From Cohnella hashimotonis (GTDB lineage Bacteria > Bacillota > Bacilli > Paenibacillales > Paenibacillaceae), in the NCBI RefSeq assembly GCF_030014955.1, contig NZ_JAGRPV010000001.1, positions 1,798,001-1,862,000 on the forward strand: a stretch of DNA of 64,000 bases, read 5' to 3'. Below are positions 8,017-15,756 of the stretch, piece after piece (the first letter of the stretch is position 1; each line of letters begins with the position of its first letter). The notes below the pieces were generated by a model. That model was not told where the DNA came from. It searched no databases and was given only the letters and a program-made list of their open reading frames with translations. Made by a program: the position numbers and the translations under genes.

Positions 8017-9345
8017 ATGAGCACGGCAATGCAAGCGCTGCGAGTCGGCGACAACGGACGTATTTTAACGACGGAAGACGGTAAGCCCTTCTTTTGGCTG
8101 GGGGATACCGCCTGGGAGCTGTTCCACAAGCTGAACCTGGAGGAAGCGGAGCTGTATCTGCGCACTAGAGCCGCACAGTCGTACAATGTGGTGCAGGCCG
8201 TCGCGCTGGCCGAGTTCGAAGGCGTCACGACGAGCAACGCATACGGGCGCAAGCCATTGACGTTCCTAGGCGACGGCGCTGCCGATCCTTCGCAGCCGGA
8301 CACGGCAGGCGAATATTCCTATTGGGACCATGTCGATGCCGTCGTCCGTCTGGCTGCGGAGCTGGGCATCTATATCGCGCTGCTGCCGACCTGGGGGGAC
8401 AAGTTCAATCAGATGTGGGGCAAGGGGCCGGATATTTTCACGCCGGACAATGCCTATGCTTACGGACGCTGGCTCGGCGACCGGTACAAGGACGAGCCGA
8501 ATATCGTATGGGTGCTCGGCGGCGACCGTCCGCTGTATGCAAGACGTCATTTTGAAATCGTAAACCGGATGGCTCAGGGCTTGACCGAAGGGGACGAGGG
8601 GCGTCATCTTCGCACCTTCCATCCGAACGGGGGCATCTCGTCTTCGCTGCATCTCCATGACGAACCATGGCTCGACTTCAATATGATCCAGTCCTCGCAT
8701 GATATCGGGGAACGCACGAATTACAAGCTCGTACAAGCCGATTACGCCAAGCTTCCCGTAAAGCCGACGTTCGATGCGGAGCCCTGCTATGAAGACATCC
8801 CGCGCAGCTACAACGCCGACAACGGGTACTTCGACGAGGCGGACGTGCGAAAAGCTGCCTATTACGCCGTATTCGCAGGCGGCTTCGGCCATACGTACGG
8901 CCATCATTCCGTCTGGTCGATGAGCGACGGCGCCTACGCCTCCGTCGAATTCGACGCGCCCGGCGCGTTTTTCATCATGAGCTGGCAGGAAGCGCTCCAT
9001 CGTCCCGGCGCCGAGCAGATGCGGCATCTGCGCAAGCTGATGGAGTCGCGGGATCTCGTATCGCGTGTACCGAATCAATCGCTCATCGCGGACAATTACA
9101 CGGGTTCCAATTATATGACGGCTACGAGCGGCCCCGGTTACGGATTGATCTACTGTCCGAACGGACTGCCCGTCCGAGCGGTGCTGTCGCAGATCCCCGG
9201 CCGGCACGTAAAGGCGTCCTGGTATTGCCCGCGTACGGGTAACGCCACCTTCATTGGAGAATACGACAAAGAAGACGTATTGAGCTTCACGCCGCCTTCC
9301 CGCGGAAGAGGAAACGACTGGATACTATGTCTGGATCATGAATGA
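8017..9345 (+). CDS. GH140 apiosidase-like glycoside hydrolase
   Basis: 442 aa, ATG start with GGGAGGA upstream. The N-terminus carries the DUF4038/apiosidase-like TIM barrel signature FFWLGDTAWELF near residues 25-36. A family-typical TWGDKFNQMWG segment is near 126 and YGHHSVWSM near 297. A short C-terminal domain of the kind often named collagen-binding follows. GH140 contains the characterised apiosidase of rhamnogalacturonan II breakdown. No signal peptide is present, so it should act inside the cell on imported oligosaccharides or apiosides and release D-apiose for ApsD. Its place beside a D-apiose oxidation operon supports the substrate. Confidence 0.82.
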   Translation: MSTAMQALRVGDNGRILTTEDGKPFFWLGDTAWELFHKLNLEEAELYLRTRAAQSYNVVQAVALAEFEGVTTSNAYGRKPLTFLGDGAADPSQPDTAGEYSYWDHVDAVVRLAAELGIYIALLPTWGDKFNQMWGKGPDIFTPDNAYAYGRWLGDRYKDEPNIVWVLGGDRPLYARRHFEIVNRMAQGLTEGDEGRHLRTFHPNGGISSSLHLHDEPWLDFNMIQSSHDIGERTNYKLVQADYAKLPVKPTFDAEPCYEDIPRSYNADNGYFDEADVRKAAYYAVFAGGFGHTYGHHSVWSMSDGAYASVEFDAPGAFFIMSWQEALHRPGAEQMRHLRKLMESRDLVSRVPNQSLIADNYTGSNYMTATSGPGYGLIYCPNGLPVRAVLSQIPGRHVKASWYCPRTGNATFIGEYDKEDVLSFTPPSRGRGNDWILCLDHE

Positions 9346-9422
9346 GACATTTGAAACCATTGACTTCCTCCATGGCCTGATGCAGACTATATGAACATCT
9401 GACAAAAGAGGTTCATATTTTA

Positions 9423-10769
9423 ATGCCCTTATTCCGCAACTGGCTTCAAATCATGATGCTCGCGTTGCCGTCGCTGTTCGCTTTCGCCACGCAGACGGTT
9501 ACCGGCACAGTCAACCTCATTATGGTCGGTCATCTGGGCGTCGTCGTCATCGCCGTCGTCGGCGTCTCCAACATTATCATGTACAACGTGTTCGCGCTGT
9601 TCTCCGGCATCGGGCATACGGTCAATTATCTCGTCGCGCAAAATTACGGGGCGGGGGAGATGCGCAAGGGGATCGGCCGGACTTATCTGGCGTTGATCGC
9701 AAGCGCCTGCATCGGCGCGCTTATCGTACTCGCGGGATGGCTGGCCAGCGAGGGCGTACTCGCGCTCACCGGCGGCTCCGACAACGTCGTGGCAACGGGG
9801 GCCGACTATCTCGAGCTGCGTTTCTACGCGATGGCGTTCGGCATCGTCAGCTTCGTGTTCCACGGCTTCTTCCGCGGCGTCGGCAATACCCGCGTCTCGA
9901 TGATCGTGGCGATCGTCTCCAATCTGATCATGATCGGCTTGACTTACGGCTTCGTCAATGGCACGCTCGGCTTGCCGGAACTTGGCGTCAAGGGCGCCGG
10001 TTGGGCGATTCTCATCGGGGAAGCGATCCAGCTCCTGCTGTGCCTGATCGTTTTCTACGGCCCGATGCATCGCAAGTTCGCGACGCGTGCCGTACCGAAG
10101 CCCGACTGGCGGGAGCTGCGGCTCGTCGCCCAGGAGAGCGGCAAGCTCGGTCTGATGGAATTTTCGATGAGCGTGTCGATGTACATCTTCACGATGTTCG
10201 TCGCCCGGCTCGGGGATGCTGCGCTCGCGGCCAACGAGGTGGCGCTGAACATCATGTCGTTCGGCTTCATGCCGGCGTTCGCCTTCGGATCGACGGCGAC
10301 GATCCTCGTCGGTCAGGAGATCGGGCGCGGCAAGCCGCTGCTCGCGCGGAGGGCGGGGACGGATACGGCCGTGATGGGGAGCGTGTTCCTGCTGCTGCTT
10401 GGTACGGCAGAACTGATCTGGGCGGTTCCGATCGCGCGGATGTTCAGCCACGATCCGCTCGTGTACGAGACGGCGGCGCATCTCATCCAGGTATCGGCCT
10501 ATTTGCAGATCTTCGACGGACTGTACAATTTCTATGCGGGCGGTCTGCGCGGCATCGGAGATACGACGTTCCTGATGCGGGCGTCGCTCGCGCTCAGCTT
10601 CTTGCTGTTCGTGCCGCTCACGTACCTGCTCGTCCAAGTCGCGGACTGGGGCAGCATGGGCGCGTGGCTTGCGCTGTATACGTTCCTGACCGTCCTCGGC
10701 ACGACCGTAGCCGTACGTTATTACAGGACGGACTGGCACGCGGTCCGGCTCAAGGAAGCGCACGGCTAG
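9423..10769 (+). CDS. MATE family efflux transporter
   Basis: 448 aa integral membrane protein with about 12 hydrophobic segments arranged as two six-helix halves. The repeated family signature is visible in the N-terminal half (NLIMVGHLG near residue 31) and the C-terminal half (AANEVALNIMSFGF near 269). The GFFRGVGNTR and GGLRGIGDTT segments are the matching short motifs of each half. MATE proteins export cationic drugs or metabolites in exchange for Na+ or H+. It sits between the apiosidase and a convergent dehydrogenase with no clear functional tie, and a terminator follows. Confidence 0.88.
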   Translation: MPLFRNWLQIMMLALPSLFAFATQTVTGTVNLIMVGHLGVVVIAVVGVSNIIMYNVFALFSGIGHTVNYLVAQNYGAGEMRKGIGRTYLALIASACIGALIVLAGWLASEGVLALTGGSDNVVATGADYLELRFYAMAFGIVSFVFHGFFRGVGNTRVSMIVAIVSNLIMIGLTYGFVNGTLGLPELGVKGAGWAILIGEAIQLLLCLIVFYGPMHRKFATRAVPKPDWRELRLVAQESGKLGLMEFSMSVSMYIFTMFVARLGDAALAANEVALNIMSFGFMPAFAFGSTATILVGQEIGRGKPLLARRAGTDTAVMGSVFLLLLGTAELIWAVPIARMFSHDPLVYETAAHLIQVSAYLQIFDGLYNFYAGGLRGIGDTTFLMRASLALSFLLFVPLTYLLVQVADWGSMGAWLALYTFLTVLGTTVAVRYYRTDWHAVRLKEAHG

Positions 10770-10784
10770 CGTCACGATTCACAT

Positions 10785-10843
10785 AAAAAAGCACCGTTCC
10801 TAAACAAGATCTTCGAGATCTTCGTTGGAAACGGTGCTTTTTT
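10785..10843. terminator. Bidirectional terminator
   Basis: The arm at 10785-10800 (A-run plus GCACCGTTCC) pairs with GGAAACGGTGC and a T-run at 10828-10843. The interior holds a second perfect palindrome around AAGATCT. The A-run on one side and T-run on the other let it stop both the MATE gene and the convergent dehydrogenase gene. Confidence 0.9.
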
Positions 10844-10844
10844 A

Positions 10845-11741
10845 TCAGCCGTTGATGACCGTGCCGCCGTTCACGTGCAGCACCTGCCCCGTCACGTACG
10901 AGGAGTCCTCGCAAGCGAGGTAGACATACGCCGGCGCGAGCTCGTCCGGCTGTCCCGGACGCTTCATCGGGCTGTCGGTACCGAACTGCGCTACCTTCTG
11001 TTCGTCAAAAGTCGAAGGGATGAGCGGCGTCCAGATCGGGCCCGGCGCGACGGCATTGACGCGGATGCCCTTGTCGACGACGTTGCCCGACAGCGAACGG
11101 GTGAAGGCGACGATCGCGCCCTTGGTCGAGCTGTAATCGAGCAGCTCCGGGCTGCCGCGGTAGGCGGTAATCGACGTCGTGTTGATGATCGTAGCGCCTT
11201 TCTTCAGATGCGGCATCGCTGCCTGCGTCAGGTAGAACATGCCGAAGACGTTCGTGCGGAACGTTTTTTCCAGCTGCTCCGGCGTGATGTCCTCGATCGT
11301 CTTCTGCGGATGCTGCTCGGCCGCGTTGTTCACGAGTACGTCCAGCTTGCCGAGCTGGGAAACCGTCTGTTCGACCGCTTGCCTGCAAAAAGCCGGGTCG
11401 CCCACATCGCCGTCCAATATGATGCACTTCCGGCCCTCGGACTCAACCTGGCGCTGCGTCTCGCGCGCGTCGGTGTATTCGCTGAGGTAGAGGATCGCGA
11501 CATCGGCGCCCTCCTTGGCGAAGGTGATCGCGACGGAACGGCCGATTCCGCTGTCGCCGCCCGTAATAAGCGCCACCGTCCCGAGCAGCTTGCCGGCGGC
11601 TTTGTATGTCGGAGATTCGACCTCGGGGGCCGGATACATATCGCTCTGAATGCCAGGTTGTTGATCCTGATGCTGCGGCGGGACATGGGACGGACGCGCA
11701 GGCGTCTCGGTCGGGCTCGTCGTCTGGTTGGTTGGCGTCAT
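10845..11741 (-). CDS. Short-chain dehydrogenase, general-stress type
   Basis: 298 aa. After a proline/glutamine-rich N-terminal extension of about 45 residues comes a classical SDR domain: TGGDSGIGR cofactor loop near 61, NNAAEQ near 141, catalytic serine in NTTSITAY, and YSSTK (catalytic Tyr and Lys) near 207. The C-terminal VTGQVLHVNGG is typical. The extension and sequence resemble Bacillus YdaD/YhdF general stress dehydrogenases, whose substrate is uncertain. AAGGAG precedes the start. The gene is single, convergent with the MATE gene, and shares a terminator with it. Confidence 0.88.
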   Translation of the reverse strand: MTPTNQTTSPTETPARPSHVPPQHQDQQPGIQSDMYPAPEVESPTYKAAGKLLGTVALITGGDSGIGRSVAITFAKEGADVAILYLSEYTDARETQRQVESEGRKCIILDGDVGDPAFCRQAVEQTVSQLGKLDVLVNNAAEQHPQKTIEDITPEQLEKTFRTNVFGMFYLTQAAMPHLKKGATIINTTSITAYRGSPELLDYSSTKGAIVAFTRSLSGNVVDKGIRVNAVAPGPIWTPLIPSTFDEQKVAQFGTDSPMKRPGQPDELAPAYVYLACEDSSYVTGQVLHVNGGTVING

Positions 11742-11838
11742 GGCCTATCACTCCTTCAATAGTGTTCTAGGAGTAAGTTAAACCAAACGCCGCCGTTCTA
11801 CGCACGATTCTCCGAATTTGGCGCGAACTTACAGGTTT

Positions 11839-11937
11839 TTACGCGTCGAACTCCGTCGGCTTGCCGCCGTCGCAAATGTACTGGCGATTTCCGCATGTCA
11901 GATCACTTTTGTCCAGGATTTGAATCGGAATGTGCAT
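11839..11937 (-). CDS. Possible 32-aa cysteine-containing peptide
   Basis: An open frame of 33 codons runs from ATG at 11937 to TAA at 11839. The peptide has two cysteines (TCGNRQYIC) and ends DGGKPTEFDA. No good ribosome binding site is visible and the start overlaps the -35 of a plus-strand promoter, so expression is doubtful. The reason to list it is the Y-x-CDGGK-x-T segment, which also ends the SpoVR-type protein at 23858-25258. Confidence 0.25.
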   Translation of the reverse strand: MHIPIQILDKSDLTCGNRQYICDGGKPTEFDA

Positions 11938-11974
11938 TTTCAAACGATAAAAGCGGATCTATAATCATATCCGC
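11937..11974 (+). promoter_or_regulatory. Promoter with overlapping palindrome
   Basis: A sigma-A-like promoter for the nucleoside hydrolase gene: -35 TTTTCA at 11937-11942, a 17-nt spacer and a perfect TATAAT at 11960-11965. A palindrome, GCGGAT (11953-11958) and ATCCGC (11969-11974), surrounds the -10, the position expected of a repressor site. The rest of the 272-base gap to the dehydrogenase gene holds only that gene's ribosome binding site and the doubtful peptide frame. Confidence 0.5.
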
Positions 11975-12013
11975 GCAAGGCAGGAAGCTGACCAGGGAAA
12001 GGGGAGTTGCAGG

Positions 12014-12940
12014 GTGAATGCCATTTTCGAAAGGTTTCCTTACCGGGTTCCGGCGAGCAAACGCGTCCGCGTCATCGTGAACACCGATGCCGCGAATGAG
12101 GCCGACGACCAATTTGCGATCGTACAGGCGCTGCTGACGCCCAAACTGGACATTCGCGGCTTTGTGGCGACGCATTTCGGCGCGCAACGGACGGAGACGT
12201 CGATGGAGCAGTCGTTCGACGAGATCGAGCGAATTCTGGCGTTGATGGAAATGAGCGGGGATTACCCGGTGTACCGGGGATCCGCCGGACGGCTGAACGA
12301 CGAAGCCCCGATCGTCAACGAAGGCGCGCAGTTCATCATCGACGAAGCGATGCGCGACGATGCGGAAGAGCCGCTGTTCGCGATCTTCCTCGGCGCGATT
12401 ACCGATCTCGCGGCGGCCTACAAGGCCAAGCCGGAGATCGCCGGAAGGCTGACCGCCGTATGGATCGGTGGCGCTTATCCGGACGGCGGGGAGGAGTTCA
12501 ATCTCGGCAACGACATCGCCGCGGCCGACATTGTGTTCGGATCCGATATCCCGCTATGGCAGGTTCCGAGGGACGTCTATAAAATGCCGCGCGTCTCGCT
12601 GGCAGAGCTTGCCGTCAAAGTGAGGCCGTGGGGGACAATCGGCGAGTACCTGTTCAGACAGCTGGAACAATTCAATCTGTTGCCCACCCATTCGCCGCGC
12701 TGGCCGCCGGGGGAGTCGTGGAATATGGGCGATTCGCCGGCGGTCTCCCTGCTGATCGACGACCAGAATTTCGATTGCGAGCTCCGGCACGCGCCGGAGA
12801 TCGGCGCGGATATGGGCTATGTCCATTCCGGGGCGCGCAGGCAAATCCGGGTGTACAAAAGCGTCGATTCCCGGTTTATTTTGGAGGATCTGTACGCCAA
12901 GCTTCAGCTTTTTCACGAACTGCAAGGTTTTCATTTCTGA
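12014..12940 (+). CDS. Nucleoside hydrolase-like protein
   Basis: 308 aa, GTG start with GGGGAG upstream. The N-terminus resembles the inosine-uridine nucleoside hydrolase calcium site but reads VNTDAANEADDQFA (residues 21-34), so the usual DTDPGxDD has Asn in first place and an altered spacer. The central FLGAITDLAAAY and a late Asp in NMGDSPAV match the remaining fold elements. Such proteins cleave the N-glycosidic bond of nucleosides; the altered motif makes the substrate uncertain. The gene is convergent with the response regulator gene and their ends overlap by 10 nt. Confidence 0.75.
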   Translation: MNAIFERFPYRVPASKRVRVIVNTDAANEADDQFAIVQALLTPKLDIRGFVATHFGAQRTETSMEQSFDEIERILALMEMSGDYPVYRGSAGRLNDEAPIVNEGAQFIIDEAMRDDAEEPLFAIFLGAITDLAAAYKAKPEIAGRLTAVWIGGAYPDGGEEFNLGNDIAAADIVFGSDIPLWQVPRDVYKMPRVSLAELAVKVRPWGTIGEYLFRQLEQFNLLPTHSPRWPPGESWNMGDSPAVSLLIDDQNFDCELRHAPEIGADMGYVHSGARRQIRVYKSVDSRFILEDLYAKLQLFHELQGFHF

Positions 12941-13656
12941 TATTCGCGCGGCGTCATGCCGGTCGCCTGCTTGAAGATGCGGCTGAAATAAAACGGATCG
13001 GCGTATCCGACCTGCTCGCCGACCGCCTTGACGGGCAGGTCCTTGCGCTGCTTGAGCAGTCGCTTCGCTTCATTGATCCGAAGCGTGGCGATGTACTTAG
13101 AAGGCGCTTCGCCGACGTGCTTCAGAAAAACTTTGCTTAAATAAGCGGACGAGAAGCTGAACTGCTTCGAGAGCTGCTCCAGGCTGATCTCCTCGTGAAA
13201 ATGCTCCCGTAAATATTGCTGAATGCGCTGCACGGTCTTTTCGATGTCATTGACTTCGACGATGGGTTCTCTCGACAGCTGCGCCCGGACGTCGTCCAGT
13301 ACGTCCGCCAGGTCCTGCTGCTTGAACGGCTTGAGCAGATAGTGCTTGACGTTAAACTTCATCGCCTGCCGGGCATATTCAAAATCGGCGTATCCGCTGG
13401 CGATGACGATCGCGGTGCGCGGATAGTAGTTGTGCACTTCTTCGATCAGCTTCAGGCCGTCCATCACGGGCATGCGAATGTCCGTGACCAGCACTTGCGG
13501 CTGCAGCCGCCTGACGAGCTCCAAAGCTTCCTCGCCGTGCGTGGCTTCGCCGACGACGGAGAAGCTTTGGCGGCTTTGCTCGATTTTGCGGATCAGGCCG
13601 CTGCGGATCAAATCCTCGTCCTCGGCGACTACCATTGAATACTGAATGTCCTGCAT
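12931..13656 (-). CDS. AraC-type response regulator, YesN-like
   Basis: 241 aa. I prefer the ATG at 13656, with AAGGAG 8 nt upstream; an in-frame GTG at 13665 would overlap that site. The receiver domain spans about residues 5-120, with the acidic pocket AEDED, phosphoacceptor Asp in VTDIRMP, and the LLKPFK lysine. The C-terminal AraC-type DNA-binding domain has two helix-turn-helix motifs and ends in the typical DPFYFSRIFKQATGMTPREY. It partners the adjacent kinase and most likely activates the divergent sugar ABC transporter genes. Confidence 0.9.
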   Translation of the reverse strand: MQDIQYSMVVAEDEDLIRSGLIRKIEQSRQSFSVVGEATHGEEALELVRRLQPQVLVTDIRMPVMDGLKLIEEVHNYYPRTAIVIASGYADFEYARQAMKFNVKHYLLKPFKQQDLADVLDDVRAQLSREPIVEVNDIEKTVQRIQQYLREHFHEEISLEQLSKQFSFSSAYLSKVFLKHVGEAPSKYIATLRINEAKRLLKQRKDLPVKAVGEQVGYADPFYFSRIFKQATGMTPREYQK

Positions 13657-13661
13657 GCCGA

Positions 13662-15566
13662 TCACTCCTTGTGCAGCAGCCCTCCGATGCGTACGGACGC
13701 ACCGCCCTCCGGAAGGTTGCGGATTTCGAAGATTCTGTTTTCGCCGTAAATGAGCTTCAATCTTAAATAAATGTTGAGCAGCCCCATGCCGTTCAGCTCG
13801 AGCGCAGGGAGGTTGCTTGACGTCTCCAGCGAGGCCAGTCGCTCTTGAAGCTGCGCGAGCTTGTCCGGCTCGAAGCCGCTGCCGTAATCCCTCACTTCGA
13901 TCTGCCAGTTGGCCGCGGATAAAGTGCCGATAATATCGATCCGCCAGGGCGGCGCTTGGGACATGCCGAATTTGATGCTGTTTTCGGCGAGCGGCTGTAC
14001 GACCAGCTTGGGCACCGTCTGCGCGAGCATCTCCTCGGGCACCGCAACCCGGTAAGTCAATTTGTCTCCGAACCGCACTTTGTTGATTTCCAAATAATTC
14101 ACCGTGTGCGTCAGCTCGTCCCGCAGCGGTGCCTGCCGTTCCTTCGAGGTGATGTAGCGCAAGCCGTCCGACATATGCTCGATCATCGCGATCAGCGGTT
14201 CGTTCATGCGCTGTTCGGCCATTTCCTGAAGGTTGGTCAGCGTGTTGTACAGGTAATGCGGATTCATCTGCGTCTGCAGGGCGTTGAGCTGCGATTGCAG
14301 GCTTTGCGCCTCGGCCAGCAGCAGGTGGTCCAGCGACTGCTTCAGCCGCTCGCTCATGCGCTGGAACGCGTCGTGCAGTTCGTCCAGCTCGATGAAGCCG
14401 CTTTTCATTTTTTGCTGGGCGATAATGTTGGACCCGATATGCTCGAACGAAAAGTTGCGCACCGCGCGCCGGATCCGGTAGATCGGGAACGTGATCTTGT
14501 TGGCCGCATAGAAGGAGAGGCCGATGCCGAGCGCAAGCAGCACGAAGGCGGTTCCGAACAGCTGAAACGTAAATTTTTTGAGCGGCCTGAACAGGTCTCT
14601 CTCGGAAGTCGTCAAAATCGTGTACCAGCCCGTCGAAGCCGAATAGTGCAGCGAAAGCAGCTGCTTCTCGCCCGTGACCGGATCTTTGAACGGAAAGCTG
14701 CGGTAAGCGTCGGCGTCCTTGTCCAACGGGGCGATCAGGCTGCTAAAAGCTTCGCTGCGCTTGTCGTCGTGCTCAAACGGATAGAGGGTCCCGCCGTCCC
14801 GATTCAGCACGTAAATATGGCCGCGATACGGATTGTTGCTTTCGAAGTCGGCGGCGCTTGCAAGCACGCGGTAGGCGTATTGCTTGACTTCGATGGCCCC
14901 GATCGGCACGTTGTACTCGTCGTACAGCAGCCGGTAAAGCGAGATGGAATACCTCCCGGCCGCGGAAGAATAATACTTGGAAAGCTGCAGATCCAGCTTC
15001 GGATCAGAGACGAGCTTGCCGGGCTGCTGCTGCAGCAGCTGATCGATAAACGGCGTGTCCTCCTTTTTATAGACATGCTCCCGGTTGTCGAAGCCGGTTC
15101 CGTAATAACGGCCGTTAAAAGAATACAAATAAATTTGCTCGACGAGCCGGGAAGGCCCGATAATGGCGGTCAACGCATCCGTGAGCACCTTGGCGTCGTC
15201 GTTCTGCCGAATGCGCTCCTGCTGCTCGGCGGAAGCCGAGCCGTAATCGGACGACGGCGCCCCCTTGGACGCGTCTTCCCCGTCCGTACTGTCCGTTTCT
15301 TGCCCGCTGCCGTCGGACATATAGCTGGCAAATCGCGACTTGACCAGATTGGAGTACATCACGTTCAGCGAAACCCCGTTTAGCTGCTCGATCTGCTGAA
15401 CGAGCTGGTCCTGGATCGAGACGCCGAAGCTCTCCAGCGTGCTCATGGCCTGTCCCCGGAGTTGACGGGTCGACCAGGCATTGAAAAAGAGAACGAATAT
15501 CGCGAATACGATCAGGATAATGGAGGAATAAGTCAGGAACAAAGCCGTTTTCATACTTTTGAACAT
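13662..15566 (-). CDS. Sensor histidine kinase, YesM-like
   Basis: 634 aa. The start at 15566 has GGGGAG about 9 nt upstream. An N-terminal membrane helix is followed by a large extracytoplasmic sensor region (about 35-330), which contains a low-complexity Ser/Asp/Gly stretch. A second membrane helix and HAMP follow. The His-kinase domain has the phospho-His motif QMNPHYLYNTL and a C-terminal ATPase domain with ENSIKFG and GMGLLNI. This is the LytS/YesM class that senses sugars, often with a binding protein. It is translationally coupled to the response regulator gene and divergent from the binding-protein gene. Confidence 0.9.
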   Translation of the reverse strand: MFKSMKTALFLTYSSIILIVFAIFVLFFNAWSTRQLRGQAMSTLESFGVSIQDQLVQQIEQLNGVSLNVMYSNLVKSRFASYMSDGSGQETDSTDGEDASKGAPSSDYGSASAEQQERIRQNDDAKVLTDALTAIIGPSRLVEQIYLYSFNGRYYGTGFDNREHVYKKEDTPFIDQLLQQQPGKLVSDPKLDLQLSKYYSSAAGRYSISLYRLLYDEYNVPIGAIEVKQYAYRVLASAADFESNNPYRGHIYVLNRDGGTLYPFEHDDKRSEAFSSLIAPLDKDADAYRSFPFKDPVTGEKQLLSLHYSASTGWYTILTTSERDLFRPLKKFTFQLFGTAFVLLALGIGLSFYAANKITFPIYRIRRAVRNFSFEHIGSNIIAQQKMKSGFIELDELHDAFQRMSERLKQSLDHLLLAEAQSLQSQLNALQTQMNPHYLYNTLTNLQEMAEQRMNEPLIAMIEHMSDGLRYITSKERQAPLRDELTHTVNYLEINKVRFGDKLTYRVAVPEEMLAQTVPKLVVQPLAENSIKFGMSQAPPWRIDIIGTLSAANWQIEVRDYGSGFEPDKLAQLQERLASLETSSNLPALELNGMGLLNIYLRLKLIYGENRIFEIRNLPEGGASVRIGGLLHKE

Positions 15567-15609
15567 GATCTCGTACTCCCCGATGCCAAACTGGACGAAA
15601 CGCAATTAA

Positions 15610-15638
15610 ATTATAGCGCAACCTTATGGGAATGTAAG
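15610..15638 (-). promoter_or_regulatory. Promoter of the kinase-regulator operon
   Basis: On the minus strand CTTACA (15638-15633), a 17-nt spacer and a perfect TATAAT (15615-15610) lie about 45 nt before the kinase start. The plus-strand promoter for the binding protein must lie between here and 15757; I see only a weak TATACT near 15697 without a good -35, as expected for an activator-dependent promoter. Confidence 0.5.
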
Positions 15639-15756
15639 CGGTTAAATTCAGACAAGTTTTGGACCGATTATTCTATGGAGGAAAAAATTCAGCCCATTAT
15701 ACTGAAACTATCATCCTTCGATGAACCAGCCGTAAACGAACAGGGGGACTATTCGA

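Noticed and set aside
9429..10775. 448-codon minus-strand frame opposite the MATE gene
   Set aside because: It mirrors the MATE gene exactly, is rich in His, Arg and Glu as expected of an antisense shadow in high-GC DNA, and shows no domain.
10875..11762. 295-codon plus-strand frame opposite the stress dehydrogenase
   Set aside because: Arg-rich shadow of a clear SDR gene; no motif and no ribosome binding site.
13956..15383. 475-codon plus-strand frame opposite the histidine kinase
   Set aside because: Antisense shadow; the minus-strand kinase has complete domains and motifs.
15680..15702. TATACT near 15697 as the binding-protein promoter
   Set aside because: No acceptable -35 at the right distance; an activated promoter is likely but cannot be placed.
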